IMG/VR virus record: IMGVR_UViG_3300038425_000073
Location: 1 to 37,542 of that record
DNA from: a virus
Length of the DNA: 37,542 nucleotides
Strand: one strand, 5' to 3'
Part shown: one piece after another, positions 17,506 to 24,952 of the stretch
Position numbering within the stretch: position 1 is the stretch's first letter
Layout of the letters: each line of letters opens with the position of its first letter
Translations under genes and position numbers: made by a program
Notes under the pieces: generated by a model
Database searches by the model: none
What the model was told of the DNA's origin: nothing
What the model saw: the letters and a program-made list of their open reading frames with translations, nothing else

Positions 17506-17779
17506 CTTCTATGAGGAACTGAATAGGGTAGAATGGGAGAAGTATGTCTACGTCAAGTGCCTAGTTTGTCACGGAGTCTACAGATACGGTGTCTATGGAT
17601 TCCAAGAAGGAGCGATAAACTGTGTCTACTGTGGGGCCGTCACTTGGAACCCCATTATCGTAGGCAAGGAAGAATACAGGAAGTTCCTAGAAAGCCAGAA
17701 AAATCCTTACGGTCTACAGACCTATCAGCAAAGAGTCTGGGGAACTGCACCCAATGATGAGCCTTGGCAGAGAAGGTAA
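17486..17779 (+). CDS. Small zinc-ribbon protein
   Basis: The 97-aa protein begins at GTG 17486. Paired CxxC motifs, CLVC (~25-28) and CVYC (~46-49), separated by about 20 residues, form a typical zinc ribbon. Tyr-rich strands surround it and the C-terminus is basic. It is the last gene of the 16830 operon and stops one base from the convergent gene. Such ribbons often bind nucleic acid or proteins; the partner is unknown. Confidence 0.72.
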   Translation: MKIRTSNFYEELNRVEWEKYVYVKCLVCHGVYRYGVYGFQEGAINCVYCGAVTWNPIIVGKEEYRKFLESQKNPYGLQTYQQRVWGTAPNDEPWQRR

Positions 17780-17780
17780 T

Positions 17781-17987
17781 CTAAGGTGACGGAGCGACTT
17801 GTTCTTGCGTAGTAAGATACACGACTACTGCTCCTAAGACAGCCGCCACAAAGACGGCAATCGCGCCTTCTGTGATTGGGTCACTGATGAACTCAGGGAG
17901 CACAGCCGCAATAAGGGCAGACCCCGCACTTACCACCGCAATGATTAGAGCAAGAGCCGATTTGCTCACACTAAGGATTGTGGTCAT
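17781..17987 (-). CDS. Small two-helix membrane protein (holin candidate)
   Basis: The 68-aa protein has two Ala/Val-rich transmembrane segments (about residues 9-29 and 41-59), joined by a short acidic loop (PEFISDPITEG), with a short polar tail. Length, two-helix topology and independent promoter fit a class II holin, but no catalytic lysis partner is seen nearby, so this is only a candidate. The promoter sits at the end of the upstream membrane gene. Confidence 0.7.
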   Translation of the reverse strand: MTTILSVSKSALALIIAVVSAGSALIAAVLPEFISDPITEGAIAVFVAAVLGAVVVYLTTQEQVAPSP

Positions 17988-18009
17988 ACCTAAAGGATAG
18001 GCTTGGCCG

Positions 18010-18019
18010 TTTATAAGGA
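18010..18019 (-). promoter_or_regulatory. TATA box for the gene at 17781-17987
   Basis: The minus strand reads TCCTTATAAA, 23-32 bases before ATG 17987. It overlaps the stop of the upstream gene. Confidence 0.75.
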
Positions 18020-18238
18020 TTGCGGCTTCTCTTTCAGGAGCCTAGTTCTGGTCTTGAGAATGAGATGCACATAAGGCCACCCTATGACAAGCCATATGGG
18101 GATTCCAGTCCAAGTCCAAGCCCACCAGACTTCAATGGTGAAATGCCAAACATAAAAAGAGAAAGGTGTAAGTATGAGCCATGACCAAAACCACGCCACT
18201 AAAGTATCCACCAAGTAGGTCTTGAGAGTCTTGTTCAC
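18011..18238 (-). CDS. Tryptophan-rich small membrane protein
   Basis: The 75-aa protein starts with GTG directly after the previous stop (TAA then GTG), behind a GGTGCG ribosome signal. It contains about nine Trp residues and two hydrophobic spans (VAWFWSWLILTPFSFYVW and WTGIPIWLVIGWPYVHLIL), followed by a basic tail (KTRTRLLKEK). It is the last gene of the nucleotide-metabolism operon. No function recognised. Confidence 0.7.
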   Translation of the reverse strand: MNKTLKTYLVDTLVAWFWSWLILTPFSFYVWHFTIEVWWAWTWTGIPIWLVIGWPYVHLILKTRTRLLKEKPQSL

Positions 18239-19078
18239 TTAGAGCGCACCTTCTTCTTTGGAAGATAGATAGGGATGTGCTTCTCTTCCAGTCTTATTGA
18301 GAGAAGACATTTCATTCCAAAATTCCTTTTTCAACTCGCTCTTTCTAGGAAGCCCTAAGAATTGAAGGGCAAGTTCGGCTTGTTTTCGTTTAATCTTAAG
18401 ATAGGGTAAAATCATTCCCAAAAAATTGGTCATCTCATCTTTAGACATGAGATACCATCTTTTACTATCGTTCCAAGTTGGATGTTTCTTTATAGACCGT
18501 CTATGTTCATAGACTGTGCCACCAAATTTAGACTGTAACCAATTAACAACCTCTGATTTTACCATGTCTACTTGGATTTGTAATTGGTATCTGTCTCGCA
18601 CATGACCCTTTCCTAATGTTTCTTTCTTTGCATGATATATCTTGATACATCCTTCTCCATCTATAATGCCAGCCGCATAAGCCAAATCAGATTCGGAAAT
18701 TGTAGAAGTAGACGCTGTGAAGTTAGGTATATCCATCAATTCCTTTGGCAAAAGACCATGTTCTATCATTTCTTCAGTATGAATTGCACTTGCAAGATTC
18801 CATGCTCCCGCAGATAAATGGTCTTCATCCTTCAATCCTTCTCGATATTCATTAATGTGTCTCAATGCACTATCCAAAAAACGACCTATTGGAATGCCTT
18901 TCGACCAATTCCAATCTCCATACTTGACAGCCCCGTTCTCATAGTGTCTGGCCAGCCTACGAAGGAAGATAGGGCTTATGAGGTCGAACCGTCCCTTTCC
19001 TTGTTGGATGTCCCGCACCGCACCTGTCTTGAACTTCTGTCGCGTTCCACTGTCCTTGACCTTCTTGTAGTCTATCAT
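18239..19078 (-). CDS. MazG-like (d)NTP diphosphohydrolase domain fused to a LAGLIDADG endonuclease domain
   Basis: The product is 279 aa. Residues ~15-110 match the phage dATP/dGTP diphosphohydrolase N-terminal family: GKGRFDLISP, the ENGAVKYGDWNWSKG block, RHINEY and DEDHLSAGAWNLAS. The C-terminal part carries LAYAAGIIDGEG (132-143), a LAGLIDADG motif with D140 and E142, and a single-domain homing-endonuclease-like body. There is one continuous frame with no splice-junction cysteine, so it is a fusion rather than an intein. DNA from about 18290 to 18900 is visibly richer in A/T than the flanks, including part of the hydrolase domain. It overlaps the upstream gene by four bases (ATGA). Confidence 0.85.
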   Translation of the reverse strand: MIDYKKVKDSGTRQKFKTGAVRDIQQGKGRFDLISPIFLRRLARHYENGAVKYGDWNWSKGIPIGRFLDSALRHINEYREGLKDEDHLSAGAWNLASAIHTEEMIEHGLLPKELMDIPNFTASTSTISESDLAYAAGIIDGEGCIKIYHAKKETLGKGHVRDRYQLQIQVDMVKSEVVNWLQSKFGGTVYEHRRSIKKHPTWNDSKRWYLMSKDEMTNFLGMILPYLKIKRKQAELALQFLGLPRKSELKKEFWNEMSSLNKTGREAHPYLSSKEEGAL

Positions 19079-19608
19079 TTCCTCTTTATCACCTTCGATT
19101 GGTTGAAGGAATTGATGAACTCGTCAACATTGGTAAAGATTGAGGTTGCGTGATATACCAACCAAGGATGCCCCATCTTTGTCTTGTCTTCGATAATGAG
19201 ATAGACAGGGTGATGAAGAATGTGACTAGCATAAAACACTTCCATCGGTGTTCCTACCGAAATCTTGTCAGTAAAGAAAGCCAGCACACCGTCTGTCTGA
19301 CGTATAACTCTGAGGTCGCGTTCCACTACTTCCTTTGGAGTGGTTGACTTCATTAAGACACCCCATGATGAGACCCATTTCTGTCGCTCTTCGCTATCCT
19401 TGAGTTTCTCTACTTTAGAGAACTTGTCAAAGGCTTTCATCTTCTTGGCCAACTTGTCGAACTCCTTGACATCTGTTCGGCCCTCTACGTCATAAAAGGG
19501 GTTGACCAGAACCAGTCCTGTCTTTCTCTCTATCCGTTTCTCCTCTAAACGGAGCCGGAGTCTGTCTCCAAACGGATGAGCCATGTAGTATCTAAGCACG
19601 AATCTCAT
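19075..19608 (-). CDS. Nucleoside 2-deoxyribosyltransferase-like protein
   Basis: The 177-aa protein has the family layout: an N-terminal strand leading to YMAHPFGD, a 'LVNPFYD' strand end, then ERDLRVIRQTDGVLAFF with D106, and VGTPMEVFYAS with probable catalytic E123. The family cleaves N-glycosidic bonds of (deoxy)nucleosides or deoxynucleotides, either exchanging bases or hydrolysing them. Paired with the MazG-like gene it suggests dedicated handling of the deoxynucleotide pool. The substrate cannot be read from sequence. A ~40-residue charged helical insertion (KLAKKMKAFDKFSKVEKL) separates the two halves. It overlaps the upstream 50-aa gene by 17 bases. Confidence 0.78.
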   Translation of the reverse strand: MRFVLRYYMAHPFGDRLRLRLEEKRIERKTGLVLVNPFYDVEGRTDVKEFDKLAKKMKAFDKFSKVEKLKDSEERQKWVSSWGVLMKSTTPKEVVERDLRVIRQTDGVLAFFTDKISVGTPMEVFYASHILHHPVYLIIEDKTKMGHPWLVYHATSIFTNVDEFINSFNQSKVIKRK

Positions 19609-19744
19609 CCTCTATTATCTTGACGACCTCATCCTGTGAGACCATTGTAACTGGCCCATTATACCCTTGAACCATATAGCCAAACAGTTTGTGGATACGG
19701 TTAATAAGGATTTGGGCCTCTTCCTTATTCAAAGACCTCACCAT
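19592..19744 (-). CDS. 50-aa hypothetical protein within operon
   Basis: The gene runs from ATG 19744 to TAG 19592-19594. The protein starts MVRSLNKEEAQILINRIHKL and ends DEVVKIIEDEIRA, two amphipathic helices around a short Tyr/Gly segment. It overlaps the upstream stop by 20 bases and the downstream start by 17, filling what would otherwise be a ~115-base gap in a compact operon. Function unknown. Confidence 0.6.
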   Translation of the reverse strand: MVRSLNKEEAQILINRIHKLFGYMVQGYNGPVTMVSQDEVVKIIEDEIRA

Positions 19745-20027
19745 TCTGGTCTCTCTTCTTGTCTTCATAGGGAGCCATACGTCTCCGATAGAACTCCAAT
19801 TTCACCGCTTCAAGGGTCTTGAGACCGTCACTCATTGCATCATAAGAAGCATATCTCCCGCCATACATCCTATCAATGAGACGAGTAATCACATAGTTCA
19901 CATCACCACTTTCAATGTATAGACGGTCATTATCTGGGGAAAGGTCTTCTAACTTGAAGAAGGCTTCGAGCAGTTGGTTGTAACCAACGTCCAATATCTT
20001 CCTTCGCTCTAGTTTGATGTATGGCAT
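19725..20027 (-). CDS. Conserved small phage-type protein, unknown function
   Basis: The product is 100 aa. Its pattern (an opening MPYIKLERRK, a central GDVNYVITRLID, then LEAVKLEFYRRRMAPYEDKK and an ending NGEVFE) matches a short conserved family I associate with phage and prokaryotic genomes near nucleotide and replication genes, but no biochemical role is known to me. It heads the operon that continues to the 50-aa gene, the deoxyribosyltransferase-like gene, the MazG fusion and the Trp-rich membrane gene. Confidence 0.75.
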   Translation of the reverse strand: MPYIKLERRKILDVGYNQLLEAFFKLEDLSPDNDRLYIESGDVNYVITRLIDRMYGGRYASYDAMSDGLKTLEAVKLEFYRRRMAPYEDKKRDQNGEVFE

Positions 20028-20049
20028 ACCAACCCCTTGCTCCCAACTC

Positions 20050-20059
20050 TATTTAAGGA
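20050..20059 (-). promoter_or_regulatory. TATA box for the nucleotide-metabolism operon
   Basis: The minus strand reads TCCTTAAATA, 23-32 bases before ATG 20027. Confidence 0.75.
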
Positions 20060-20081
20060 TTCTACGGTTTAAACCCTGAAA

Positions 20082-20091
20082 ACTTTATATA
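20082..20091 (+). promoter_or_regulatory. TATA box for the gene at 20115
   Basis: ACTTTATATA lies 24-33 bases before ATG 20115. Confidence 0.75.
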
Positions 20092-20114
20092 GCCCAGACG
20101 CTAGAGTAGTCTTA

Positions 20115-20315
20115 ATGACTACAGAATGGAAGAAACTTCAATCGGTTGGTCACGCGACCACTCGCATTGCTCACATCAGAGCCGACCTCATCAGAGACCT
20201 CTTGCCTAACGCTTCTGCTAAAACCATCATCGGTGGTAAGTGGATGTATGACAGTGACAAAAAGGCTCTGGTTCTCGTAATCAAAGAGTTCTCAGAATGG
20301 CCGCCAAAAGAGTGA
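20115..20315 (+). CDS. Small hypothetical protein
   Basis: The 66-aa basic protein has a helical middle (IRADLIRDLLPNA) and a C-terminal strand pair (KALVLVIKEFSEW). It is leaderless behind a TATA box and followed six bases later by the next gene. No family recognised. Confidence 0.65.
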   Translation: MTTEWKKLQSVGHATTRIAHIRADLIRDLLPNASAKTIIGGKWMYDSDKKALVLVIKEFSEWPPKE

Positions 20316-20321
20316 GAATGA

Positions 20322-20621
20322 ATGGCTGAAGAAGAGGATGAAGGCGGAAAAGGCCGCCACTATAAGCCTCAAGAACGGACTGTCTTCGTTGACTTGACGG
20401 GGATTGACCTGAATACTCCGACTGGACAAGACGAGATGCTGAAAAGGATGCAGATTCTCATAGCCACCAAGAATCACAATGCTCTAGACCTGAAAGCCTT
20501 CGGAACCCTCAAGGATACTGTCAGGATTAAGACCGACCTGAATGTGCTGAAACTCTTCACTGAGATGAAGGCTGAGATGGAAGCATGGAGAGCCGCACAA
20601 ATAGAAAAGAGTCAGACTTAG
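20322..20621 (+). CDS. Small hypothetical protein
   Basis: The 99-aa protein has an acidic/Gly-rich N-terminal tail, a strand (RTVFVDLTGIDL), then long helices (DEMLKRMQILIATKN; LNVLKLFTEMKAEMEAWRAA). Helical proteins of this size upstream of structural genes include small terminase subunits, but no DNA-binding motif is visible, so that is only a possibility. Its stop overlaps the convergent gene's stop by four bases. Confidence 0.65.
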   Translation: MAEEEDEGGKGRHYKPQERTVFVDLTGIDLNTPTGQDEMLKRMQILIATKNHNALDLKAFGTLKDTVRIKTDLNVLKLFTEMKAEMEAWRAAQIEKSQT

Positions 20622-21073
20622 GATTCGACAGACGGAATGTCATACTCTTCTGAAGTCTCGGCTGAAGGGTCTTTGTTGTGCTTCTCGGACTCATAGGTAT
20701 TTCCTATCGCCCCTTGCGTCTCTGGTTCACGCACAACCTTCTCCCCTTCTGGGGTAGCGACATACCCGCCATACTCGGTCTCGGCTATCAGTCCTTGGTC
20801 TAACAGACTCTTGATGGCTGGCTTGACCTTGGGCGTTCCTTCCTCTACCGCGTCCATTATGGCATCGTGTAGTTCAGAATCCTGCTCCTGAATCTCAAAG
20901 GCGATGTCAGCCACGCTTGCTGGCGCACCGTATTCCTCTTTGTAGTGGGTTATCTGGAAAAGGACTTCGGCCTCTATGTCCAAGTCTCCACTGTCTAAGG
21001 CTGTTTCAGGAGCCGTTTCTGGTTCCTTCGGCTCTTCGACTGGCTCGGCATCAGGGTCGGTTGCTATAGCCAT
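20618..21073 (-). CDS. Winged-helix-like acidic protein, possible regulator
   Basis: The 151-aa protein begins with a disordered acidic Pro/Glu tail (residues 1-30). Residues ~33-115 resemble a winged helix: helix VLFQITHYKEEY, helix SVADIAFEIQE, recognition-type helix PKVKPAIKSLLDQGLI and wing TEYGGYVATPEGEKV. The C-terminus is again acidic. It is transcribed from the same palindromic TATA element as the divergent connector gene, so it could sense or control late-gene expression; this is inference. Confidence 0.68.
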   Translation of the reverse strand: MAIATDPDAEPVEEPKEPETAPETALDSGDLDIEAEVLFQITHYKEEYGAPASVADIAFEIQEQDSELHDAIMDAVEEGTPKVKPAIKSLLDQGLIAETEYGGYVATPEGEKVVREPETQGAIGNTYESEKHNKDPSAETSEEYDIPSVES

Positions 21074-21095
21074 AGGATGGGTAAGGGGCTAGGAG

Positions 21096-21106
21096 TATTT
21101 AAATAT
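21096..21106. promoter_or_regulatory. Shared bidirectional TATA box
   Basis: TATTTAAATAT has the palindromic core ATTTAAAT. It lies 25-35 bases before ATG 21131 on the plus strand and 23-33 bases before ATG 21073 on the minus strand, so one element is correctly spaced for both divergent genes. No second TATA-like sequence is present in the 57-base gap. Confidence 0.75.
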
Positions 21107-21130
21107 AGCCCTGCACTATCTATCCTTAGT

Positions 21131-21610
21131 ATGAGCAGTGTTCCACCCACGCTAGTCCAATACTGTAACACGCAAGACTTAGTGAGACTACTCAACCTAC
21201 AACAGTCCATCACAGACCCCAACAAGTATCTCGTATGGCAGATTCCGACCTCAGTTGACATCCTGAACACCTTTGTCCGATATGCCAACGAGCAGACTAC
21301 TGCTACATGGGGAGACCTTACAATCAGTCCACAACTGCCTCTCGCAAGGCAGTATGCCGTCTTCACAGCCGCCCTGAACATGATAGAAACGATGACAATC
21401 AATTGGGTAATCTCCGGTCTTCCAGTGGCCATTGGTGACATCAGCATCAACAGACTTCAGGCTATGCAAGCGGCTACAGTTGAAGTCAAGGAGAGGTTCA
21501 AAGAGGAGATAGGCATACTCTACGTCAAGTTGTCAGAAATCTCATTCCCTAACAACTATCAGAGTCCAAGTCCATACGTTGACTTCGGTGGGAGTCCGTA
21601 TTGGAGTTAG
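21131..21610 (+). CDS. Probable head-tail adaptor (connector) protein
   Basis: The 159-aa product begins at ATG 21131, selected over an in-frame start at 21077 because of the TATA box. The mostly helical protein opens with LVQYCNTQDLVRLLNL, the start pattern of phage head-tail adaptor proteins (gp6/gp15 type), then has several helices (LARQYAVFTAALNMIETM; VKERFKEEIGILYVKL) and a disordered tail. The next genes encode a head-closure-like domain and a tail-terminator-like protein, the normal order. It would sit under the portal ring. Confidence 0.65.
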   Translation: MSSVPPTLVQYCNTQDLVRLLNLQQSITDPNKYLVWQIPTSVDILNTFVRYANEQTTATWGDLTISPQLPLARQYAVFTAALNMIETMTINWVISGLPVAIGDISINRLQAMQAATVEVKERFKEEIGILYVKLSEISFPNNYQSPSPYVDFGGSPYWS

Positions 21611-21620
21611 GTGAAGCATA

Positions 21621-23684
21621 ATGTCAACCCCTGTAAATGTGGCGGATTCCACAACTGATACAGACTGGCTCGGCACTCCAATAAAAGCACTACCGAGTTC
21701 TTGGTCAACGCCAGCCTCACTTGACTATGGAGAAACCTGCGGCACTTGCAATCAGCCAAAGACAATCGTTGGTAGCGACGGCTATTGCTATGTCTTCTAT
21801 CAAGACACTAGCGACAACATAAGTTACTCCTACTCGCTAGATGGAATCGTTTGGACACCGATGAACCACTTGATAGGTGATGGAGACATATTCGATGGAA
21901 GCCAGTTCTCAGTTTGGTATGACAGAACAACCAATACTATCGCGCTTGTAAGAACTTCTGCCAAAGACTTGACTTCCTTCTATTGGAGCGTTGGTGCGCT
22001 ATCGGCTGGAACCATAACTTGGGACAAGTTTGAACAAGCACAACCAGTCACCTACCAAGAGGGTGTATACTTACCTAGCGTCTTCTTTGGTCTCAATCAT
22101 CTCGAAACTGGCTATCTACTTTGGGTGTCCGTTACAACGACACCAGACAACTCCAACTTCTACAATGAGGTTTGGAAGTATACCTACACCGACCTTTCAC
22201 CTACTTGGAGTGAGGTCAAAGAAGACCTTACCGACAACTATGACAACGCGCTCACGATAATCTTCGGAGCACTCGGCAATGGCTCAGTGATTCTAGCAAG
22301 AGGCGGATACAACTCTCATGCCGACTACATAACCTTCTTCACAACAGAAAGCGATGGAGTGGGTGCTTGGGCTGGCCCCTATGTAACGTCCAATACCTAC
22401 GACCTCAGTAGAAGTGGGTATACACTAGGCTACGGCTACTATAATGACACAATATGTATTTCAGCAATTGGAGCACAGGGCGAAGGAGAGGGTCTATTCT
22501 TGGTGACGTTCAACTCAGATGACGAGACACACGCCGAAACCATGATACCTACCTACCCCTTGAGCATAGGATTCGATGGCGGAGCAACCATTTCATCAGA
22601 CCCATACGGTCTCAGCATTGTCACAGCAGACATGAACGATGGTATAATTAACTTCTTCCAGAGTCGGCCTTGGTTTGAGTTCGACCCATCTCTATTGAGT
22701 TGGATGCCACCACAGGTAATATGGACTTCGCCAGAATCCTCTCCTTCCACACCTCAAATGTTCTTCAGAGAAGTGTCGGGTAGCGCATTAAAAACAGTGG
22801 TCGCGTGGGAAGCGAGTGGGCCTTCCATATGGGCCACCGTCTTGAATCCATCAGTGCCAACAACCGTTTCCACTGGTATAACGGATTACGCAACAGCCGT
22901 TGATTCTGTTCTCAATCTTTTCAGAACAGGTGTGTCCGATTCAGCAACCGCAATTGACTTCCTTGGTGCGCTCGTATTGGGTGTATTCGATTATACCTAT
23001 GACTACGACTTTCTCAGTGCAATTGCGAGAATGGCAGGTGTATCCGATTCAGCAACCGCAGTAGAGTCCATCGGTATAAGCGGCAAGTCTATATCCGTCA
23101 TCATACAAGATTATGCTTTCGCAATTGAAAGCGTAATCGGTGGAAACCTTGTATCGGGTCTCATAGACCAAGCCTATGCTGAAGACAAGATTTCGATTCA
23201 GAGATTCTGCACATTCAATCCTCTCTCTGGGGCCATCCCTCTAACGCCTATGGACACCGACTACATAGCCCTTACCTACCGCCAGATGATAGACATGACT
23301 GGAATCCCCATAACCTACAGGACTCAGAACATAGTCGGCCACGATGCCTACGAGCACCCCATAATCAAATACACCGATTCCATACTCACCGCATTCATCA
23401 CCATCTTCACCAACGTAGAATATGAGTATGTCGAAGAGGGCTTCCTGCCCAATCACTACGCCAATATGTGGATATACTGCGTGGCCCCACAGGTAGGAGA
23501 CCATGTGGTATGGCAAGGCATAGAATGGGAAGTAAGGAACTCCATACCAAAGGTCATCGGAAACAAGACCGTTTACTATCAGACCGTCCTCAGAAGGGTG
23601 CTTGCGAATGTGCCGCCAGCCACGCCTGAACAGAATACACTTAATAGTGGCGGAGTAGCATCGCTCCCCACAGGCGACCCATAA
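21621..23684 (+). CDS. Propeller-like protein fused to a head-closure-like C-terminal domain
   Basis: The product is 687 aa. Residues ~30-400 form repeated beta units of sialidase/BNR type (NISYSYSLDGIVWTPM, TNTIALVRTS, LETGYLLWVSVTT). Residues ~415-530 hold repeats of the type GVSDSATA[IV][DE]; two copies (22929-22952 and 23037-23060) are nearly identical in DNA. The last ~140 residues resemble head-closure/stopper proteins: Thr-rich strands, then GDHVVWQGIEWEVRN and a YYQTVLRRV strand. Head-closure proteins are normally ~100-130 aa, so this is an unusual giant fusion that would display a propeller at the head-tail joint. The stop abuts the next start. Confidence 0.68.
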   Translation: MSTPVNVADSTTDTDWLGTPIKALPSSWSTPASLDYGETCGTCNQPKTIVGSDGYCYVFYQDTSDNISYSYSLDGIVWTPMNHLIGDGDIFDGSQFSVWYDRTTNTIALVRTSAKDLTSFYWSVGALSAGTITWDKFEQAQPVTYQEGVYLPSVFFGLNHLETGYLLWVSVTTTPDNSNFYNEVWKYTYTDLSPTWSEVKEDLTDNYDNALTIIFGALGNGSVILARGGYNSHADYITFFTTESDGVGAWAGPYVTSNTYDLSRSGYTLGYGYYNDTICISAIGAQGEGEGLFLVTFNSDDETHAETMIPTYPLSIGFDGGATISSDPYGLSIVTADMNDGIINFFQSRPWFEFDPSLLSWMPPQVIWTSPESSPSTPQMFFREVSGSALKTVVAWEASGPSIWATVLNPSVPTTVSTGITDYATAVDSVLNLFRTGVSDSATAIDFLGALVLGVFDYTYDYDFLSAIARMAGVSDSATAVESIGISGKSISVIIQDYAFAIESVIGGNLVSGLIDQAYAEDKISIQRFCTFNPLSGAIPLTPMDTDYIALTYRQMIDMTGIPITYRTQNIVGHDAYEHPIIKYTDSILTAFITIFTNVEYEYVEEGFLPNHYANMWIYCVAPQVGDHVVWQGIEWEVRNSIPKVIGNKTVYYQTVLRRVLANVPPATPEQNTLNSGGVASLPTGDP
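22929..23060 (+). repeat. Direct repeats encoding SDSATA motifs
   Basis: GGTGTGTCCGATTCAGCAAC at 22929 and GGTGTATCCGATTCAGCAAC at 23037 both continue CGCA, so 23 of 24 bases match. The spacing of 108 bases (36 codons) keeps them in frame. Degenerate copies (DYATAVDS upstream, DYAFAIES and DQAYAEDK downstream) show an older repeat array. Confidence 0.8.
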
Positions 23685-24152
23685 ATGGTCATCATAGCAC
23701 AACCGCCTTCAGGGGTAGACCCAATCCTCTTTCTACAGAGTTTGCTAGTGGGTTACATCAGAGACGAGTCAGGAACCATCGTGCGTATAACGGTAGTCTA
23801 TCCCAAAGAGATACAGAACGTAGACCTTCCTATGATAATAATCAACCAGAAACCAGAAGAGATGAAGTTCATCAGCATCCCTGCCCTAAGACGCAGATGG
23901 ACTTGCCCCTTCACCTTAGAGATTTGGGCCAAGAGCGTGACGCAAAGATATGCCATAAAGCAAAGTCTGATGACCAGACTCGATGCTCTCACTGGCCCTG
24001 CAAACCAACTCGCAGACAACTATGTGTATATGTGGTTCAAGGTCAACGACCCCAAAGACCAACAGAGGAAGTTCGGTCAGCCCATATTCACAATCGGCTT
24101 TCAGGTCACTATAGTTTACGACACCCTCACGAACCAAGTGCCACCACTATGA
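23685..24152 (+). CDS. Probable tail terminator/completion protein
   Basis: The 155-aa alpha/beta protein has the sequence order of phage tail terminators (gpU/gp17 type). An early strand pair follows a short helix (VRITVVYPKEIQNVDLPMIII), then comes an aromatic strand (WTCPFTLEIWAKS), a long helix (RYAIKQSLMTRLDAL) and a final strand (FTIGFQVTIVYD). It abuts the head-closure fusion gene with no gap. It would cap the tail tube before head attachment. Position and architecture support the call; no diagnostic motif exists. Confidence 0.65.
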   Translation: MVIIAQPPSGVDPILFLQSLLVGYIRDESGTIVRITVVYPKEIQNVDLPMIIINQKPEEMKFISIPALRRRWTCPFTLEIWAKSVTQRYAIKQSLMTRLDALTGPANQLADNYVYMWFKVNDPKDQQRKFGQPIFTIGFQVTIVYDTLTNQVPPL

Positions 24153-24211
24153 TAACAAGAGAACAGATACCCATCGTCAATACAGGTGCTATCTTCTACC
24201 CCGACATCTAG
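24149..24211 (+). CDS. 20-codon ORF coupled to the tail terminator gene
   Basis: ATG 24149 overlaps the previous TGA stop (ATGA). The frame encodes 20 residues starting MITREQIPIV, and its TAG overlaps the convergent gene's stop by four bases. The tight fit on both sides suggests a real microprotein, but its size makes chance possible. Confidence 0.35.
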   Translation: MITREQIPIVNTGAIFYPDI

Positions 24212-24525
24212 CCTCTCAGTAGGTTGACATCCTCAACCGAGAGTAGTGCCTTCGCCAGTTCGTCAAAGAAGGGACTCTTGACCAACTCTCCCATCAGACT
24301 ATACTTGTCAGCCAGTTCTGCAACGAGAGTCAAAACGTCTTGGTCTTCCACAATCTCCGCCCCACAGTAGATTGCGATTGGAGCCTTAGTCTCTTTGCAG
24401 AAGATGAAGGTGTAGTCTAAGACACGCGCAACGTGCTTGGTGTGCGTGCAGTTGGCAGTGGTGTGGTCGCCCTCAAAGAGTAGAATGTATTTCCCATCAC
24501 TGGCCTTGGCCCCTGAGATAAGCAT
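24208..24525 (-). CDS. Hypothetical protein
   Basis: The 105-aa alpha/beta protein (GKYILLFEGDHTT, VLDYTFIFCKETKAPIAIYCGAE, then helices) has a sequence flow reminiscent of a small Rossmann-like or nuclease-like fold, but no catalytic motif is clear. It stands alone on the minus strand between two plus-strand blocks, with its own TATA box. Confidence 0.68.
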   Translation of the reverse strand: MLISGAKASDGKYILLFEGDHTTANCTHTKHVARVLDYTFIFCKETKAPIAIYCGAEIVEDQDVLTLVAELADKYSLMGELVKSPFFDELAKALLSVEDVNLLRG

Positions 24526-24547
24526 ATGCTTTTATATGGGAACCGGG

Positions 24548-24559
24548 GTTTAATAAAGG
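24548..24559 (-). promoter_or_regulatory. TATA box for the gene at 24208-24525
   Basis: The minus strand reads CCTTTATTAAAC, 23-34 bases before ATG 24525. TTTTATATGG at 24530 is too close to be used. Confidence 0.68.
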
Positions 24560-24567
24560 TTTAAGTA
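24558..24567 (+). promoter_or_regulatory. TATA-like element for the gene at 24590
   Basis: GGTTTAAGTA lies 23-32 bases before ATG 24590. It touches the divergent TATA box, so the two promoters share a 20-base segment. Confidence 0.62.
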
Positions 24568-24589
24568 GGGCGGGTTCTGGGGTAGTGCT

Positions 24590-24943
24590 ATGGTATATTC
24601 CAAAGAAATGGAAGCAATCTACGGGGAACTGATGTATCCAAAGACAACTTCAGAAACAGCCTTCTCTTTCACACCCACCATCAAAGAGGTCATTACAAGC
24701 AGAGGACTCGAACCTGACCAGAAGAATGCTCTGATAATGAAAGAACTTCGGCTGGCAGTTGAGAAGATGTCAGGTATCAAGGTCAAAGGCACTCACTTCA
24801 AACTGGACACCCCAATAGGGAAGAAAGGCATACGGGAGATTTCCATCGTCCACGCAAGAGACGATGGTGACTTCACCAATCTCTACACCCACAGGTATTC
24901 TGTTCTAGCCATCCCGAATCCAAAGGAACCCCGACAGAAGTGA
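24590..24943 (+). CDS. Hypothetical protein
   Basis: The 117-aa protein begins with a helix (KEMEAIYGELMY) and continues with alternating helices and strands (QKNALIMKELRLAVEKMSG; REISIVHARDDGDF). The C-terminus is proline- and lysine-rich. It is leaderless, divergent from the gene at 24208-24525. No family recognised. Confidence 0.7.
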   Translation: MVYSKEMEAIYGELMYPKTTSETAFSFTPTIKEVITSRGLEPDQKNALIMKELRLAVEKMSGIKVKGTHFKLDTPIGKKGIREISIVHARDDGDFTNLYTHRYSVLAIPNPKEPRQK

Positions 24944-24952
24944 TGGGAGACA

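Noticed and set aside
18239-19078. Intein in a MazG-like gene
   Set aside because: No Cys/Ser at an N-terminal splice site and no C-terminal extein after the LAGLIDADG domain. A fusion fits better.
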